DNA of 54,740 nucleotides from positions 1 through 54,740 of the forward strand of contig JAABSA010000024.1 of NCBI GenBank assembly GCA_011390635.1, given 5' to 3'. Made by a program: the position numbers and the translations under genes. The notes under the pieces were generated by a model, which had not been told where the DNA came from, made no database searches, and was given only the letters and a program-made list of their open reading frames with translations. Source of the DNA: Desulfotignum sp. GTDB lineage: Bacteria > Desulfobacterota > Desulfobacteria > Desulfobacterales > Desulfobacteraceae. Shown here piece by piece: positions 1-7,421 of the stretch. The first letter of the stretch is position 1. The number at the start of each line of letters is the position of its first letter.

Positions 1-180
1 ACCCTGCTGGACATTGACTTTCTGGACCCCCAGAACCCGGATCACCTGCTGCGGACCTTCCGCCGCCTGTTCGGGGACGCCGGCCTGACCCCACGGGATG
101 TCCGGATACTCCAGGGCCTCATGAGCCGCATCGACTGGACGGAAAACCAGCGCAGAAAGCTTGCGGAAAACCGCTTTTGA
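1..180 (+). CDS. C-terminal end of a TrmJ-like tRNA/rRNA 2'-O-methyltransferase (partial)
   Basis: Only the last 59 codons lie in the window; the gene starts upstream and ends with TGA at 178-180. The translation contains FLDPQNPDHLL, then RRLFGDAGLTPRDVRILQGL. This matches the C-terminal tail of TrmJ-type SPOUT methyltransferases, where a 'LDP-NP' segment and a 'RLF..A.L...-VRILRGIL' helix follow the SAM-binding trefoil knot. TrmJ methylates the ribose at position 32 of tRNAs. The catalytic domain is outside the window, so only the family can be proposed. It could also be a close SpoU-family relative. Confidence 0.6.
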   Translation, partial: TLLDIDFLDPQNPDHLLRTFRRLFGDAGLTPRDVRILQGLMSRIDWTENQRRKLAENRF

Positions 181-338
181 CCCTGGCCTGTCCAGATTTC
201 AATTGCACTGCCGCTTGGGGTCTGGTAGGCTGAACAGCACACCGGTAACTGACACCAGAACCTTGTGCCGGGATACGGCGGAAGAGACGGGTAACCGGAT
301 CCGGCAGTCATCAACAGACTAAAAGGAGGGCCATCTTC

Positions 339-554
339 ATGACAATCCGCATTTGTGTGGCAGGTGCCACAGGCTGGGTGGGAAAAGAGCTGATCCGCAC
401 CATTTATCAGCCGGATACTTCTGAAAAATTCACCCTCGCAGCGTCAGTGGCACGCACTGCCGGCGGAAAACATATCGGCGAGATACTGCACCAGGGCTTG
501 TTTTTCTTGACAAATAATTTGCCCCGTGGCTTAAAAAGAATAACGGAAAATTAA
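339..554 (+). pseudogene. Truncated dapB-like (dihydrodipicolinate reductase) 5' remnant
   Basis: A strong ribosome binding site (AAGGAGG) precedes ATG 339. The first 50 or so residues look like the N-terminal Rossmann half of a DapB-like reductase: MTIRICVAGATGWVGKEL with the GxTGxxG nucleotide-binding loop, then an AASVAR strand and GKHIGEIL. From about residue 51 the similarity stops and a short unrelated tail leads to TAA at 552-554. DapB proteins are normally about 240-270 residues, so the catalytic domain is gone. The break at about 490-500 abuts the promoter-like sequence of the next gene, which suggests a deletion that fused the dapB 5' end to the usp-mrp promoter region. A translated 71-residue peptide is still possible. 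Confidence 0.55.
507..535 (+). promoter_or_regulatory. Candidate sigma-70 promoter of the usp-mrp operon
   Basis: A perfect -35 hexamer TTGACA lies at 507-512. With a 17-bp spacer the -10 position is CTTAAA (530-535), or TTAAAA one base later; both match TATAAT at only three positions. It lies inside the dapB-like remnant, about 45 bp before the usp start, and the long same-strand gene run that follows needs a promoter here. The weak -10 limits confidence. Confidence 0.4.
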
Positions 555-574
555 TATTGAGGAGACCATGACCT

Positions 575-1405
575 ATGATCAAAAGAATACTTGTGGGACT
601 GGGCGGAACCCCTTTTACAGCCGCTGCAACCCAGTGGGCCACTGAACTGGGGGATCTGCACCAGGCACAGCTCACCGGGGTTACCATCGTACACACAAAA
701 AAGCTGGAAAATGTAGGACCGGTTCCGGCCGGCGCCGATGCCTATGCCCAGCGCATGCGCGAAAAAAACATCAAAGTTTCCAAAGAAGGCACGGAGCAGG
801 CCATATCCATGTTCAAAGAACATTGCAGCAACCAGCAGGTGGTCTGCCGCCGCATCCAGTATGAACAGGGAGATACCTTTGAAGCAATGATTGACGAAGC
901 CCGATTCAATGACCTGATCGTGTTCGGACTCCGCAGCATATTTGAATATGGATTTGTCGCAGATCCGGACAAGGCCATCATCAAGCTGATGCGCAATGGG
1001 GTGCGGCCTATCCTGGCTGTGGCGGAAAATTATCGCCCTGTTAAAAAAGTGGTGGTGGCCATAAGCGGCTCCATGGAATCCGCCAAAGCCTTACGGGACT
1101 TTCTGCTGCTCAATCCCTGGCCCAAGGCAAGTATCCGGTTTGTACACTTCAAAAACAACAAAGAACCGGAACCCTTTCTTCTGGAAAAAGCGTCTGATTA
1201 CTGTCAGGCCCACGGATTTGAAGTACACACCGAAATGGTTGACGGCAATCCCCGGTCCGATTTGCTCTCCTACGCCCACGATCACCAGGCAGACCTCATT
1301 GTGATGGGCAACAGCTCCCAAAATATAATCAAGCGGAGCCTGCTGGGAGACACGGTCCTGGAAACCATTCATTCGGCGGACATCCCTTTGTTTTTGTCCC
1401 AGTAG
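575..1405 (+). CDS. Tandem-domain universal stress protein (UspA family)
   Basis: 276 residues in two UspA-like halves. The first starts MIKRILVGLGG (about 1-150). The second starts KKVVVAISGSMESAKAL (about 155-276) and ends with the typical ATP-binding-type segment DLIVMGNSSQN..KRSLLGDTV. The first half lacks a clear G-x2-G-x9-G loop. The start follows GGAG at 561-564 with 10-nt spacing; ATG 568 is in another frame. It is the first gene of the Mrp operon, and mrpA starts three bases after its stop, so expression is probably coupled. In this position it may tune the antiporter or report stress, but that is inference. No membrane segment or signal peptide is visible. Confidence 0.85.
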   Translation: MIKRILVGLGGTPFTAAATQWATELGDLHQAQLTGVTIVHTKKLENVGPVPAGADAYAQRMREKNIKVSKEGTEQAISMFKEHCSNQQVVCRRIQYEQGDTFEAMIDEARFNDLIVFGLRSIFEYGFVADPDKAIIKLMRNGVRPILAVAENYRPVKKVVVAISGSMESAKALRDFLLLNPWPKASIRFVHFKNNKEPEPFLLEKASDYCQAHGFEVHTEMVDGNPRSDLLSYAHDHQADLIVMGNSSQNIIKRSLLGDTVLETIHSADIPLFLSQ

Positions 1406-1407
1406 CC

Positions 1408-3678
1408 ATGAAAACACCCCTGCCCCCCATTGAAAGAGTTCCGGACTGCTGCAGGGGTGGCCTTGTTTCCAGTATTCTGCCCCTTCTGCTCTTCGGGCTT
1501 TTGTGCCTTGCCTGGCCCCGGGTGGTGCAAGGAAATATTTTTGCTGTCCAGTGGGCCTGGGTTCCCAGCCTGGACCTGGATCTGGCCTTTCGCCTGGACG
1601 GCCTGGGGCTGTTGTTCGGCCTCATCATCACCATGACCGGTTTTTTTGTCTCCCTGTATGCATCCAGTTACATGGCCGGGCACCAGCAACTGGGCCGGTT
1701 CTTTTTTTATCTGCACGGTTTCATGCTGGCCATGCTGGGCATTGTTTTGTCCGACAACCTGTTTTTGCTTTTCATTTTCTGGGAAGCCACCACCATTTTA
1801 TCCTTTCTGCTCATCGGGTTTGACCACCATAAAACTGCTGCCCGGGAAAGCGCTCGCCAGGCCCTGCTGATCACCGGCGGGGGCGGCCTTTTTCTGTTGA
1901 TGGGCATCCTGCTGCTGAAGATTGCCGGAGAATCCATGACCATAAGCCACTGGGCCGCATCAGGGGATATGATCCGTGACCATGCATTGTATCCGGCTGT
2001 TTTCATCTGTATCCTGATGGGGGCAATGACCAAATCCGCCCAGGTGCCGTTCCATTTCTGGCTGCCCAATGCCATGACCGCCCCCACACCCATCAGTGCA
2101 TTTTTGCATGCCGCCACCATGGTCAAGGCAGGCATCTACCTGCTCATGCGGTTTCATCCCCTGCTGGGGGGAACTTCCCTGTGGATGGCAACCCTTGTGA
2201 TCATCGGCGGAACCACCGCCCTGTGGGGAGCCATCCAGGCCCTGGGGCCCTGTGATCTCAAACGTATCCTGGCCTATACCACCCTCATGGCTTTGGGTGT
2301 CCTGACCCTGTTTCTCGGGGGCCGAACCGTTCTTTCCCTGACAGCCGCCGCCACTTTTCTCATGGTCCATGCCCTTTACAAGGCTGCTCTTTTTCTGGCT
2401 GTGGGCAGCATTGATCACCAGACCGGCACCAGGAACCTTGACCATCTGGGAGGATTGGTAAAATCCATGCCCCTGACAGCGCTTGCCGTCGCCGCCGCCA
2501 CCATGTCCATGGCAGGATTTCCCTTGTTTTTCGGGTTCATCGGAAAGGAGATCATGTATGAAGGAGCCCTGGCGGAAGACATGTTTCCGGTTTTTGCCAC
2601 CGTTGCCACCCTTTTTGCCAACTCCCTGATGACGGCTGTAGCCGCCATTATCTTCATTACTCCTTTCATGGGTTTCGGGCGGCAGAAAATGGACCCTGTA
2701 AAAGAAGCCCCCTGGACCATGCGCCTGGGCCCGGCCGTCATGGGGTTGCTGGGCATCGTGTTCGGCATCATGCCTGAATGGGTTTCCGCACATCTGATCC
2801 AGCCGGCGGTGTTTTCCTTTCAACCGGACAGAGAAGAGATCCGCCTGGTCTTTTTCCATGGTATCAATCTGCCCCTTGTGCTGAGTATCCTCACCCTGAC
2901 CCTGGGCAGTGTCATCTACCGGTACCGCACCTTTTTGCGGCACAGGATGAATACCGCCATTGACCGGCTGTGGATCACTACGCCCGGTCTTTACCAGTCC
3001 GGTCTGGATAATTTCCTTAGAAATGCAGGCATTTTCACAAACACTATTCAAAATGGGTCCCTGCACTTCTATCTTTTTATCATTATTCTCACCCTGGTGA
3101 TGGCTGTGGGCTGGGTCTGGCTGCCCCATGTTCCCGGGATCCTGATTTTTCCGGTGATATCCGGGCCATTGATTGCAATCGGTCTGTTTGCCTTTATTTT
3201 GGCATCCACCGGGGTGGTGGTTTTCGCCAAAAAACGGCTTAGCGCCATCGGCGGTCTGGGGGGTGTGGGCGCAGGCGTAGCCCTGACGTTCATGATCTTT
3301 GGTGCCCCTGACATTGCCTTAACCCAGCTGCTGGTGGAAACCTTAACACTTATTTTCATATCCCTGGTGCTGCTGCGGCTGCCCCCCATGGATGCGGTAA
3401 AAAAACGGTCCCGGTCCAGAACCATCCGGGATGCCTGCCTGTCCCTGGTTGCAGGGCTTTTGTTGACAACACTGATGATGGGGATTCTACAGGTTCCGCT
3501 GGACCGAAACCTCACCGCATTTTTCGAGGCCAACAGTTACATTGCCGCCCATGGCCGCAATATCGTCAATGTAATCCTGGTGGATTTCAGAAGCCTGGAC
3601 ACCTTGGGAGAAATCTGTGTGGTGGTGCTGGCAGCATGGGCAAGTGTGACCCTGATCCGCAGAACAAAGGAAGGATGA
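1408..3678 (+). CDS. mrpA: MrpA, large subunit of the multisubunit Na+/H+ antiporter
   Basis: 756 residues, very hydrophobic. The NuoL/MrpA core (about 50-450) carries the conserved run FWEATTILSFLLIGF, then TKSAQVPFHFWLPNAM.AP TPISAFLHAATMVKAG and the KRILAYTT loop. This is the proton-conducting fold shared with complex I. After a variable linker, about residues 560-690 form the MbhD-like domain (GGLGGVGAGVALTFMIFGAPDIA) and the tail (about 690-756, ending SLDTLGEICVVVLAAWA) the MbhE-like domain. It starts two bases after the usp stop without its own strong Shine-Dalgarno sequence, so translational coupling is likely. It is the first of seven Mrp subunits; all are needed for Na+/H+ exchange in studied systems. 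Confidence 0.95.
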   Translation: MKTPLPPIERVPDCCRGGLVSSILPLLLFGLLCLAWPRVVQGNIFAVQWAWVPSLDLDLAFRLDGLGLLFGLIITMTGFFVSLYASSYMAGHQQLGRFFFYLHGFMLAMLGIVLSDNLFLLFIFWEATTILSFLLIGFDHHKTAARESARQALLITGGGGLFLLMGILLLKIAGESMTISHWAASGDMIRDHALYPAVFICILMGAMTKSAQVPFHFWLPNAMTAPTPISAFLHAATMVKAGIYLLMRFHPLLGGTSLWMATLVIIGGTTALWGAIQALGPCDLKRILAYTTLMALGVLTLFLGGRTVLSLTAAATFLMVHALYKAALFLAVGSIDHQTGTRNLDHLGGLVKSMPLTALAVAAATMSMAGFPLFFGFIGKEIMYEGALAEDMFPVFATVATLFANSLMTAVAAIIFITPFMGFGRQKMDPVKEAPWTMRLGPAVMGLLGIVFGIMPEWVSAHLIQPAVFSFQPDREEIRLVFFHGINLPLVLSILTLTLGSVIYRYRTFLRHRMNTAIDRLWITTPGLYQSGLDNFLRNAGIFTNTIQNGSLHFYLFIIILTLVMAVGWVWLPHVPGILIFPVISGPLIAIGLFAFILASTGVVVFAKKRLSAIGGLGGVGAGVALTFMIFGAPDIALTQLLVETLTLIFISLVLLRLPPMDAVKKRSRSRTIRDACLSLVAGLLLTTLMMGILQVPLDRNLTAFFEANSYIAAHGRNIVNVILVDFRSLDTLGEICVVVLAAWASVTLIRRTKEG

Positions 3679-4077
3679 ATGCAGTCAACTATTTTACAAA
3701 CAGCCGCACACCTCATGGTGGGATTGATGCTGGTCTTTGCCGTGTATGTGCTGCTGCGGGGCCATCATGAGCCAGGAGGCGGATTTTCAGCCGCTCTTCT
3801 GGCAGGTACGGCATTTGCCCTGTTTGCCATCACCGAAGGCCCGGACCAGGTCCGCCGGGCTGTCCGTTTCCGTCCTGGTACCATTGCCATGACAGGTCTG
3901 GCCCTGGCCGCCATGGCCGGACTGCCGGCCCTTTTCATGGACAAGCCTTTTCTTACCGGTATCTGGTGGCATCAGGGACCTTTTTTTATGGGCACCCCCC
4001 TGATCTTTGACCTGGGCGTTTTCCTGGCCGTTCTCGGTGCCATACTGTCCGTTCTCCTGGCTCTGGAGGAGAACTGA
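3679..4077 (+). CDS. mrpB: MrpB subunit of the Na+/H+ antiporter
   Basis: 132 residues with four hydrophobic segments. It has the MrpB/MbhF signature: TAAHLMVGLMLVFAVYVLLRGHHEPGGGFS near the N-terminus, in which the HxPGGGF loop is diagnostic. The ATG directly abuts the mrpA stop (TGA 3676-3678), so the two are translated together. MrpB is a small membrane subunit that packs against the C-terminal part of MrpA. Length and order fit group 1 Mrp operons, where mrpA and mrpB are separate. Confidence 0.93.
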   Translation: MQSTILQTAAHLMVGLMLVFAVYVLLRGHHEPGGGFSAALLAGTAFALFAITEGPDQVRRAVRFRPGTIAMTGLALAAMAGLPALFMDKPFLTGIWWHQGPFFMGTPLIFDLGVFLAVLGAILSVLLALEEN

Positions 4078-4080
4078 ACC

Positions 4081-4476
4081 ATGGAATTTCTGCTGGCCCT
4101 GGTGGTGGGATTGATGTTTGGCAGCGCCCTGTTTCTGATGCTTTCCGGCATCCTGGTGCGGTTTGTTTTCGGGTTTGCCCTGATGGGAAATGCGGTCAAT
4201 CTTTTGATCTTTGCAGCCGGCCGGCTGACCCATGTGAACCCGCCCCTGATCGACCCTGACCAGACCATCCCTGCCGCATCGGTTGCCAATGCACTGCCCC
4301 AGGCGTTAATCCTCACCGCCATTGTGATCGGATTTGCCATGACCATTTTTTTGCTGGTACTGCTGTACCGGGCCTATGACCAGGCCCGCACCCTGGATGC
4401 GGATCTGAACTCGTTTCTTGTGGAAATACCGAAAACCACGGGCCAGCATGTATCTGAAAAAAAGGAACCGGCATGA
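4081..4476 (+). CDS. mrpC: MrpC subunit (NuoK-like) of the Na+/H+ antiporter
   Basis: 131 residues with three hydrophobic helices, in the NuoK/MnhC family. Characteristic stretches are GSALFLMLSGILVRFVFG, LMGNAVNLLIF, and DPLPQALILTAIVIG-type sequence (here NALPQALILTAIVIGFAM). NuoK-like subunits carry glutamates that contribute to the ion path; here the membrane part is mostly apolar with polar breaks at N and T. It starts three bases after mrpB, and its end overlaps the mrpD start by four bases (ATGA). Confidence 0.93.
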   Translation: MEFLLALVVGLMFGSALFLMLSGILVRFVFGFALMGNAVNLLIFAAGRLTHVNPPLIDPDQTIPAASVANALPQALILTAIVIGFAMTIFLLVLLYRAYDQARTLDADLNSFLVEIPKTTGQHVSEKKEPA

Positions 4477-5963
4477 CAAACCTGCTGATCCTTCCCATTT
4501 TACTGCCCATGGTTTTTGCCGTTCTCACCATACTTTTTCGGACACATCACCGCCATGCCAATACAATGGCCATTATCGGTGCTGTGCTGCATCTTTTCGT
4601 CTCCTGCCTGCTCATGGCAGCGGTTCTGGACCGGAAGGTAATTTCCCTGTGGGTAGGCAGCTGGCCTTCTCCTGCCGGCATCAGTCTGGTGGCCGACTAC
4701 CTGGGTGCCATAATGGTTCTTGTCACCGCCGTACTCCACACTGCCGTGGTCGTGTACGCCCGCATCGATATAACGGTCCGGCAGATCCAAAGCGGATTCT
4801 ATCCATTCATGCTGCTTTTGACAGCAGCTATCTGCGGGGCATTTCTCACCGGAGACCTGTTCAATCTGTATGTCTGGTTTGAGGTCATGCTCATGACCTC
4901 CTTCGGTATCATGGTCATGGAAAATCCGGCCGGACGGCTGACCAATGCGGTCAAATACGTCACCCTGAATCTGGTATCCACCATGGTGCTGCTGACAGGC
5001 ATCGGGTTGCTCTATGGCCTCACCGGCACGCTGAATCTGGCGGATCTGCATGACAAAGCGGCCCGGGTGGAAAATACCGCTTTGCTCACCAGCACTGCCT
5101 TGATGCTGATGACGGCATTCGGGATCAAGGCCGCCCTGTTTCCCTTGTTTTTCTGGCTGCCGGCATCCTATCATACCCTGCCCGCATCTGTGGCGGCTTT
5201 TTTCGGCGGCATGCTCACCAAGGTGGGGGTCTATGCCCTTATCCGACTGTTCACCCTGGTATTTGTCACCCAGACCCACATCACCCACACGGCACTGATG
5301 ATCGCAGGGATTTTGACAATGGTATCCGGTGTGGTGACAGCGGCATCCCAGATGGATATCCGTCGTATTTTATCGTTTCACATCATCAGCCAGGTAGGGT
5401 ACATGGTTCTGGGGCTTTCCGTATTAACCCCCCTTGCTCTGGCAGCCGCCCTGATCTTTATGGTACACAACATCATTGCCAAAGCCAACCTGTTCCTGGT
5501 GGGCGGACTCATGCACAGGGTTACGGGCTCCTTTCACCTGACACAGATGGGCAGCCTGTATAAAACCCATGGATTGCTTTCCCTGGCCTTCTTCATCCCG
5601 GCTTTTTCTCTGGCCGGGTTCCCCCCCCTGTCAGGATTCTGGGGCAAACTGCTCATTATATATGCCTGTCTGGAAAGCCGGCATTATCTTTCGGCTGCCC
5701 TGGCCGCACTGGTGGGGCTGCTCACCCTGTTCTCCATGGTCAAAATCTGGTCTGAAGCTTTCTGGAAACCATCGCCCCGGTCGGACACCACCCCGGCTGG
5801 AGAAAAACTTTCCTTCTGGAGTTTGGCACCTGTTTTGTGCCTGTGTCTTTTCACGGTACTGCTGGGGCTTTTCATTGAACCGGTACTCCAACTGGCCCTT
5901 GTAGCCGGCGAACAGCTCTTGAACCCCGCAGCCTATATCCTTGCCGTTAAAGGAGGTGGCTGA
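4473..5963 (+). CDS. mrpD: MrpD subunit (NuoM/N-like) of the Na+/H+ antiporter
   Basis: 496 residues, about 13-14 membrane segments. It has the proton-pump core LFNLYVWFEVMLMTSFGIMV, the lysine-bearing FGIKAALFPLFFWLPASY helix, GMLTKVGVYALIRLF, the IRRILSFHIISQVGYMVLGL loop helix and the KANLFLVGGLMHR helix. These helices hold the conserved Lys and Glu residues that relay ions in MrpD and NuoM. The ATG overlaps the mrpC stop by four bases and its TGA shares a base with the mrpE start, so translation is continuous. Confidence 0.95.
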   Translation: MTNLLILPILLPMVFAVLTILFRTHHRHANTMAIIGAVLHLFVSCLLMAAVLDRKVISLWVGSWPSPAGISLVADYLGAIMVLVTAVLHTAVVVYARIDITVRQIQSGFYPFMLLLTAAICGAFLTGDLFNLYVWFEVMLMTSFGIMVMENPAGRLTNAVKYVTLNLVSTMVLLTGIGLLYGLTGTLNLADLHDKAARVENTALLTSTALMLMTAFGIKAALFPLFFWLPASYHTLPASVAAFFGGMLTKVGVYALIRLFTLVFVTQTHITHTALMIAGILTMVSGVVTAASQMDIRRILSFHIISQVGYMVLGLSVLTPLALAAALIFMVHNIIAKANLFLVGGLMHRVTGSFHLTQMGSLYKTHGLLSLAFFIPAFSLAGFPPLSGFWGKLLIIYACLESRHYLSAALAALVGLLTLFSMVKIWSEAFWKPSPRSDTTPAGEKLSFWSLAPVLCLCLFTVLLGLFIEPVLQLALVAGEQLLNPAAYILAVKGGG

Positions 5964-6436
5964 TGCCGCTGTTCATGCTCAATCTCTTTTTTGCCGCTGT
6001 ATTCACCCTGCTGCTCGGCAGCACCAGTATCAGTGTCTTTTTGGTGGGATTTGTCCTGGGATATGGTGTTTTATGGGTATCCAGCCCTTTGTATCCAGAT
6101 ACCAGGTATTTTACAAAGCTGCCCAAAACCCTTAACCTGACCGTTTTTTTTCTAAAGGAACTGGCAATATCCAGCCTGCGGGTTTCCTGGGATGTTATTA
6201 CCCCCCGGCATATCAATCGGCCGGGTATCATCGGGGTTCCCTTGACCGCCCGGACAAATCTGGAAATTTTTCTGGTAGCCAACCTGGTTTCACTGACTCC
6301 GGGCACCCTTAGTGTGGACCTGTCCGAAGACAAAAAAACCCTGTTTGTCCATGTCATGTTTCTGGAAGACATTGACAAAACCCGGGCAGATATCAAAAAC
6401 GGTCTGGAAAGACGAATTCTGGAGGTGATGCGATAA
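5963..6436 (+). CDS. mrpE: MrpE subunit of the Na+/H+ antiporter
   Basis: 157 residues. Two N-terminal hydrophobic helices are followed by a cytoplasmic ferredoxin-like domain typical of MrpE/MnhE. Recognisable segments are FFLKELAISSLRVSWDVI, the LTARTNLEIFLVANLVSLTPGTLSVDLSED core with the LTPGTL signature, and VHVMFLEDID. A strong site (AAAGGAGGTGG) in the end of mrpD precedes the ATG, which overlaps the mrpD TGA. MrpE is needed for full activity and assembly in Bacillus. Confidence 0.93.
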   Translation: MPLFMLNLFFAAVFTLLLGSTSISVFLVGFVLGYGVLWVSSPLYPDTRYFTKLPKTLNLTVFFLKELAISSLRVSWDVITPRHINRPGIIGVPLTARTNLEIFLVANLVSLTPGTLSVDLSEDKKTLFVHVMFLEDIDKTRADIKNGLERRILEVMR

Positions 6437-6810
6437 TGCTGACCAATGATGTTTTTTTAGCGGGCGCGATCCAGACTGCCATGGCACTCCTGCTGATCAG
6501 TATGGTCCTGGTGCTCTGGCGCCTGTCAAAAGGCCCCACCGCAGCCGACCGGGTCATCAGCATGGATCTGCTGTCTGTATTGGTGGTGGCCTTTCTGGTG
6601 ACCCTTTCCTTCCATACCCGGCAAACCAGTTACCTGGATGTAGCCATTGCCTATGCCTGCATTGCCTTTTTAGGGACCATCGCCCTGGCCAGATTTATCC
6701 ACCGGGCTTCCCGGAACAAAGGTTTTCCACCACCCGGGCACGCGGCATCCAAAAATATCACGGCTTCTGAATCCGAACCCGACCTGTCTGAAGGAGAATC
6801 ACATGATTGA
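6436..6810 (+). CDS. mrpF: MrpF subunit of the Na+/H+ antiporter
   Basis: 124 residues. Three membrane helices (about 10-85) carry the MrpF signature: LWRLSKGPTAADRVISMDLLSVLVV and YLDVAIAYACIAFLGTIALARFI. The GPxxxDR motif contains the membrane-proximal aspartate important for activity. The C-terminal 35 residues are hydrophilic and longer than in most MrpF proteins (typically about 85-95 residues). The start overlaps the mrpE stop by one base and the end overlaps mrpG by eight. Confidence 0.92.
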   Translation: MLTNDVFLAGAIQTAMALLLISMVLVLWRLSKGPTAADRVISMDLLSVLVVAFLVTLSFHTRQTSYLDVAIAYACIAFLGTIALARFIHRASRNKGFPPPGHAASKNITASESEPDLSEGESHD

Positions 6811-7123
6811 ATATCTTAGCGGCATTGTCCTGGTATTGGGCAGCCTGTTCTGTCTGGTTGCGGCACTGGGTGTGATCAGAATGCCGGATACCCTCACGCG
6901 CATGCATGCGGTCACCAAGGCCGGATCACTGGGCGCAGGCCTGGTGGTCCTGGCCCATGCCCTTTTTCACCAGCACCCGGGAATTTTTCTCCGGGCAGTC
7001 TCCATCATCGCCCTGCTGCTGCTCACAGCACCTGTGGCAGCCCATATCATCGCCCGTGCTTCTTACAGAAGCAACATTCCACTTTCCGAACGTACCTGGG
7101 TGGATGAACTCAATAAGAAATAA
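6803..7123 (+). CDS. mrpG: MrpG subunit of the Na+/H+ antiporter
   Basis: 106 residues with three hydrophobic helices and the PhaG/MnhG signature: GSLFCLVAALGVIRMPDTLTRMHAVTKAGSLGAGLVVL. The RMPD-x-xTRMHA-TKA loop is diagnostic. It follows a GAAGGAGAATC site and overlaps mrpF by eight bases. It is the last gene of a complete seven-subunit operon, consistent with a functional Mrp complex that uses the proton gradient to expel sodium, or the reverse. No clear T-rich terminator hairpin follows; the AT-rich palindrome at 7145 comes next. Confidence 0.92.
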   Translation: MIEYLSGIVLVLGSLFCLVAALGVIRMPDTLTRMHAVTKAGSLGAGLVVLAHALFHQHPGIFLRAVSIIALLLLTAPVAAHIIARASYRSNIPLSERTWVDELNKK

Positions 7124-7144
7124 TTCCTCATTTTTTTAAATATT

Positions 7145-7172
7145 AATCATATATATGATCATATATATGATT
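7145..7172. promoter_or_regulatory. Perfect 28-bp nested palindrome, candidate operator
   Basis: The 28 bases are a perfect inverted repeat. They are built from two copies of the self-palindromic 14-mer ATCATATATATGAT (7146-7159 and 7158-7171) that overlap by two bases, giving a 12-bp period of about one helical turn. It ends five bases before a TTGACA -35 element. Two turn-spaced palindromes beside a promoter suggest cooperative binding of two dimers of a regulator, which I cannot identify. It could also act as the end of the mrp transcript, but it lacks GC and a T-run. Confidence 0.55.
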
Positions 7173-7177
7173 ACATG

Positions 7178-7206
7178 TTGACAACTCTCCGGGTATGGAT
7201 TAGGCT
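7178..7206 (+). promoter_or_regulatory. Sigma-70 promoter of oadG-oadB-biotin carrier
   Basis: TTGACA (7178-7183), a 17-bp spacer, then TAGGCT (7201-7206). The -10 keeps the three most conserved positions (T1, A2, T6). Transcription would start near 7213, leaving a leader of about 65 nt before the oadG ATG. The 28-bp palindrome directly upstream makes this the probable regulated promoter of the operon. Confidence 0.55.
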
Positions 7207-7277
7207 TATCAACATTTTTTAATGGTTGTGCATAACAACTTTTTGCACAACCAAAACAATAAAAAAGGAATGCTAAC

Positions 7278-7421
7278 ATGTCGCCAGGCGGTATATTCAT
7301 ACAAGGTATTATCAGTGTTTTTTTCGGGATGACCCTTCTTTACCTGTCCATTAAATTGACTGCCTTTATCGTGGACCGGATCGCCGGCAAAGCCAAAGGA
7401 GGGGCGCAGGATGATAAATAA
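7278..7421 (+). CDS. Small OadG-like gamma subunit of a sodium-pumping decarboxylase
   Basis: 47 residues starting MSPGGIFIQGIISVFFGM. One membrane helix (about 7-35, ISVFFGMTLLYLSIKLTAFIV) is followed by a short charged tail. This is the layout of OadG/GcdD subunits, which hold the carboxyltransferase and membrane subunits together. It is shorter than most OadG proteins (about 80-90 residues) and lacks a proline/histidine-rich zinc-binding tail. The start has AAAAAAGGAATGCTAAC upstream. The 3' end overlaps the oadB-type gene by 11 bases in another frame and contains that gene's ribosome binding site. Confidence 0.7.
   Translation: MSPGGIFIQGIISVFFGMTLLYLSIKLTAFIVDRIAGKAKGGAQDDK

Noticed and set aside
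1960-3129. 389-codon open frame on - opposite mrpA
   Set aside because: Low-complexity Gln/Gly/His-rich translation with no fold features; the + strand is clearly mrpA.
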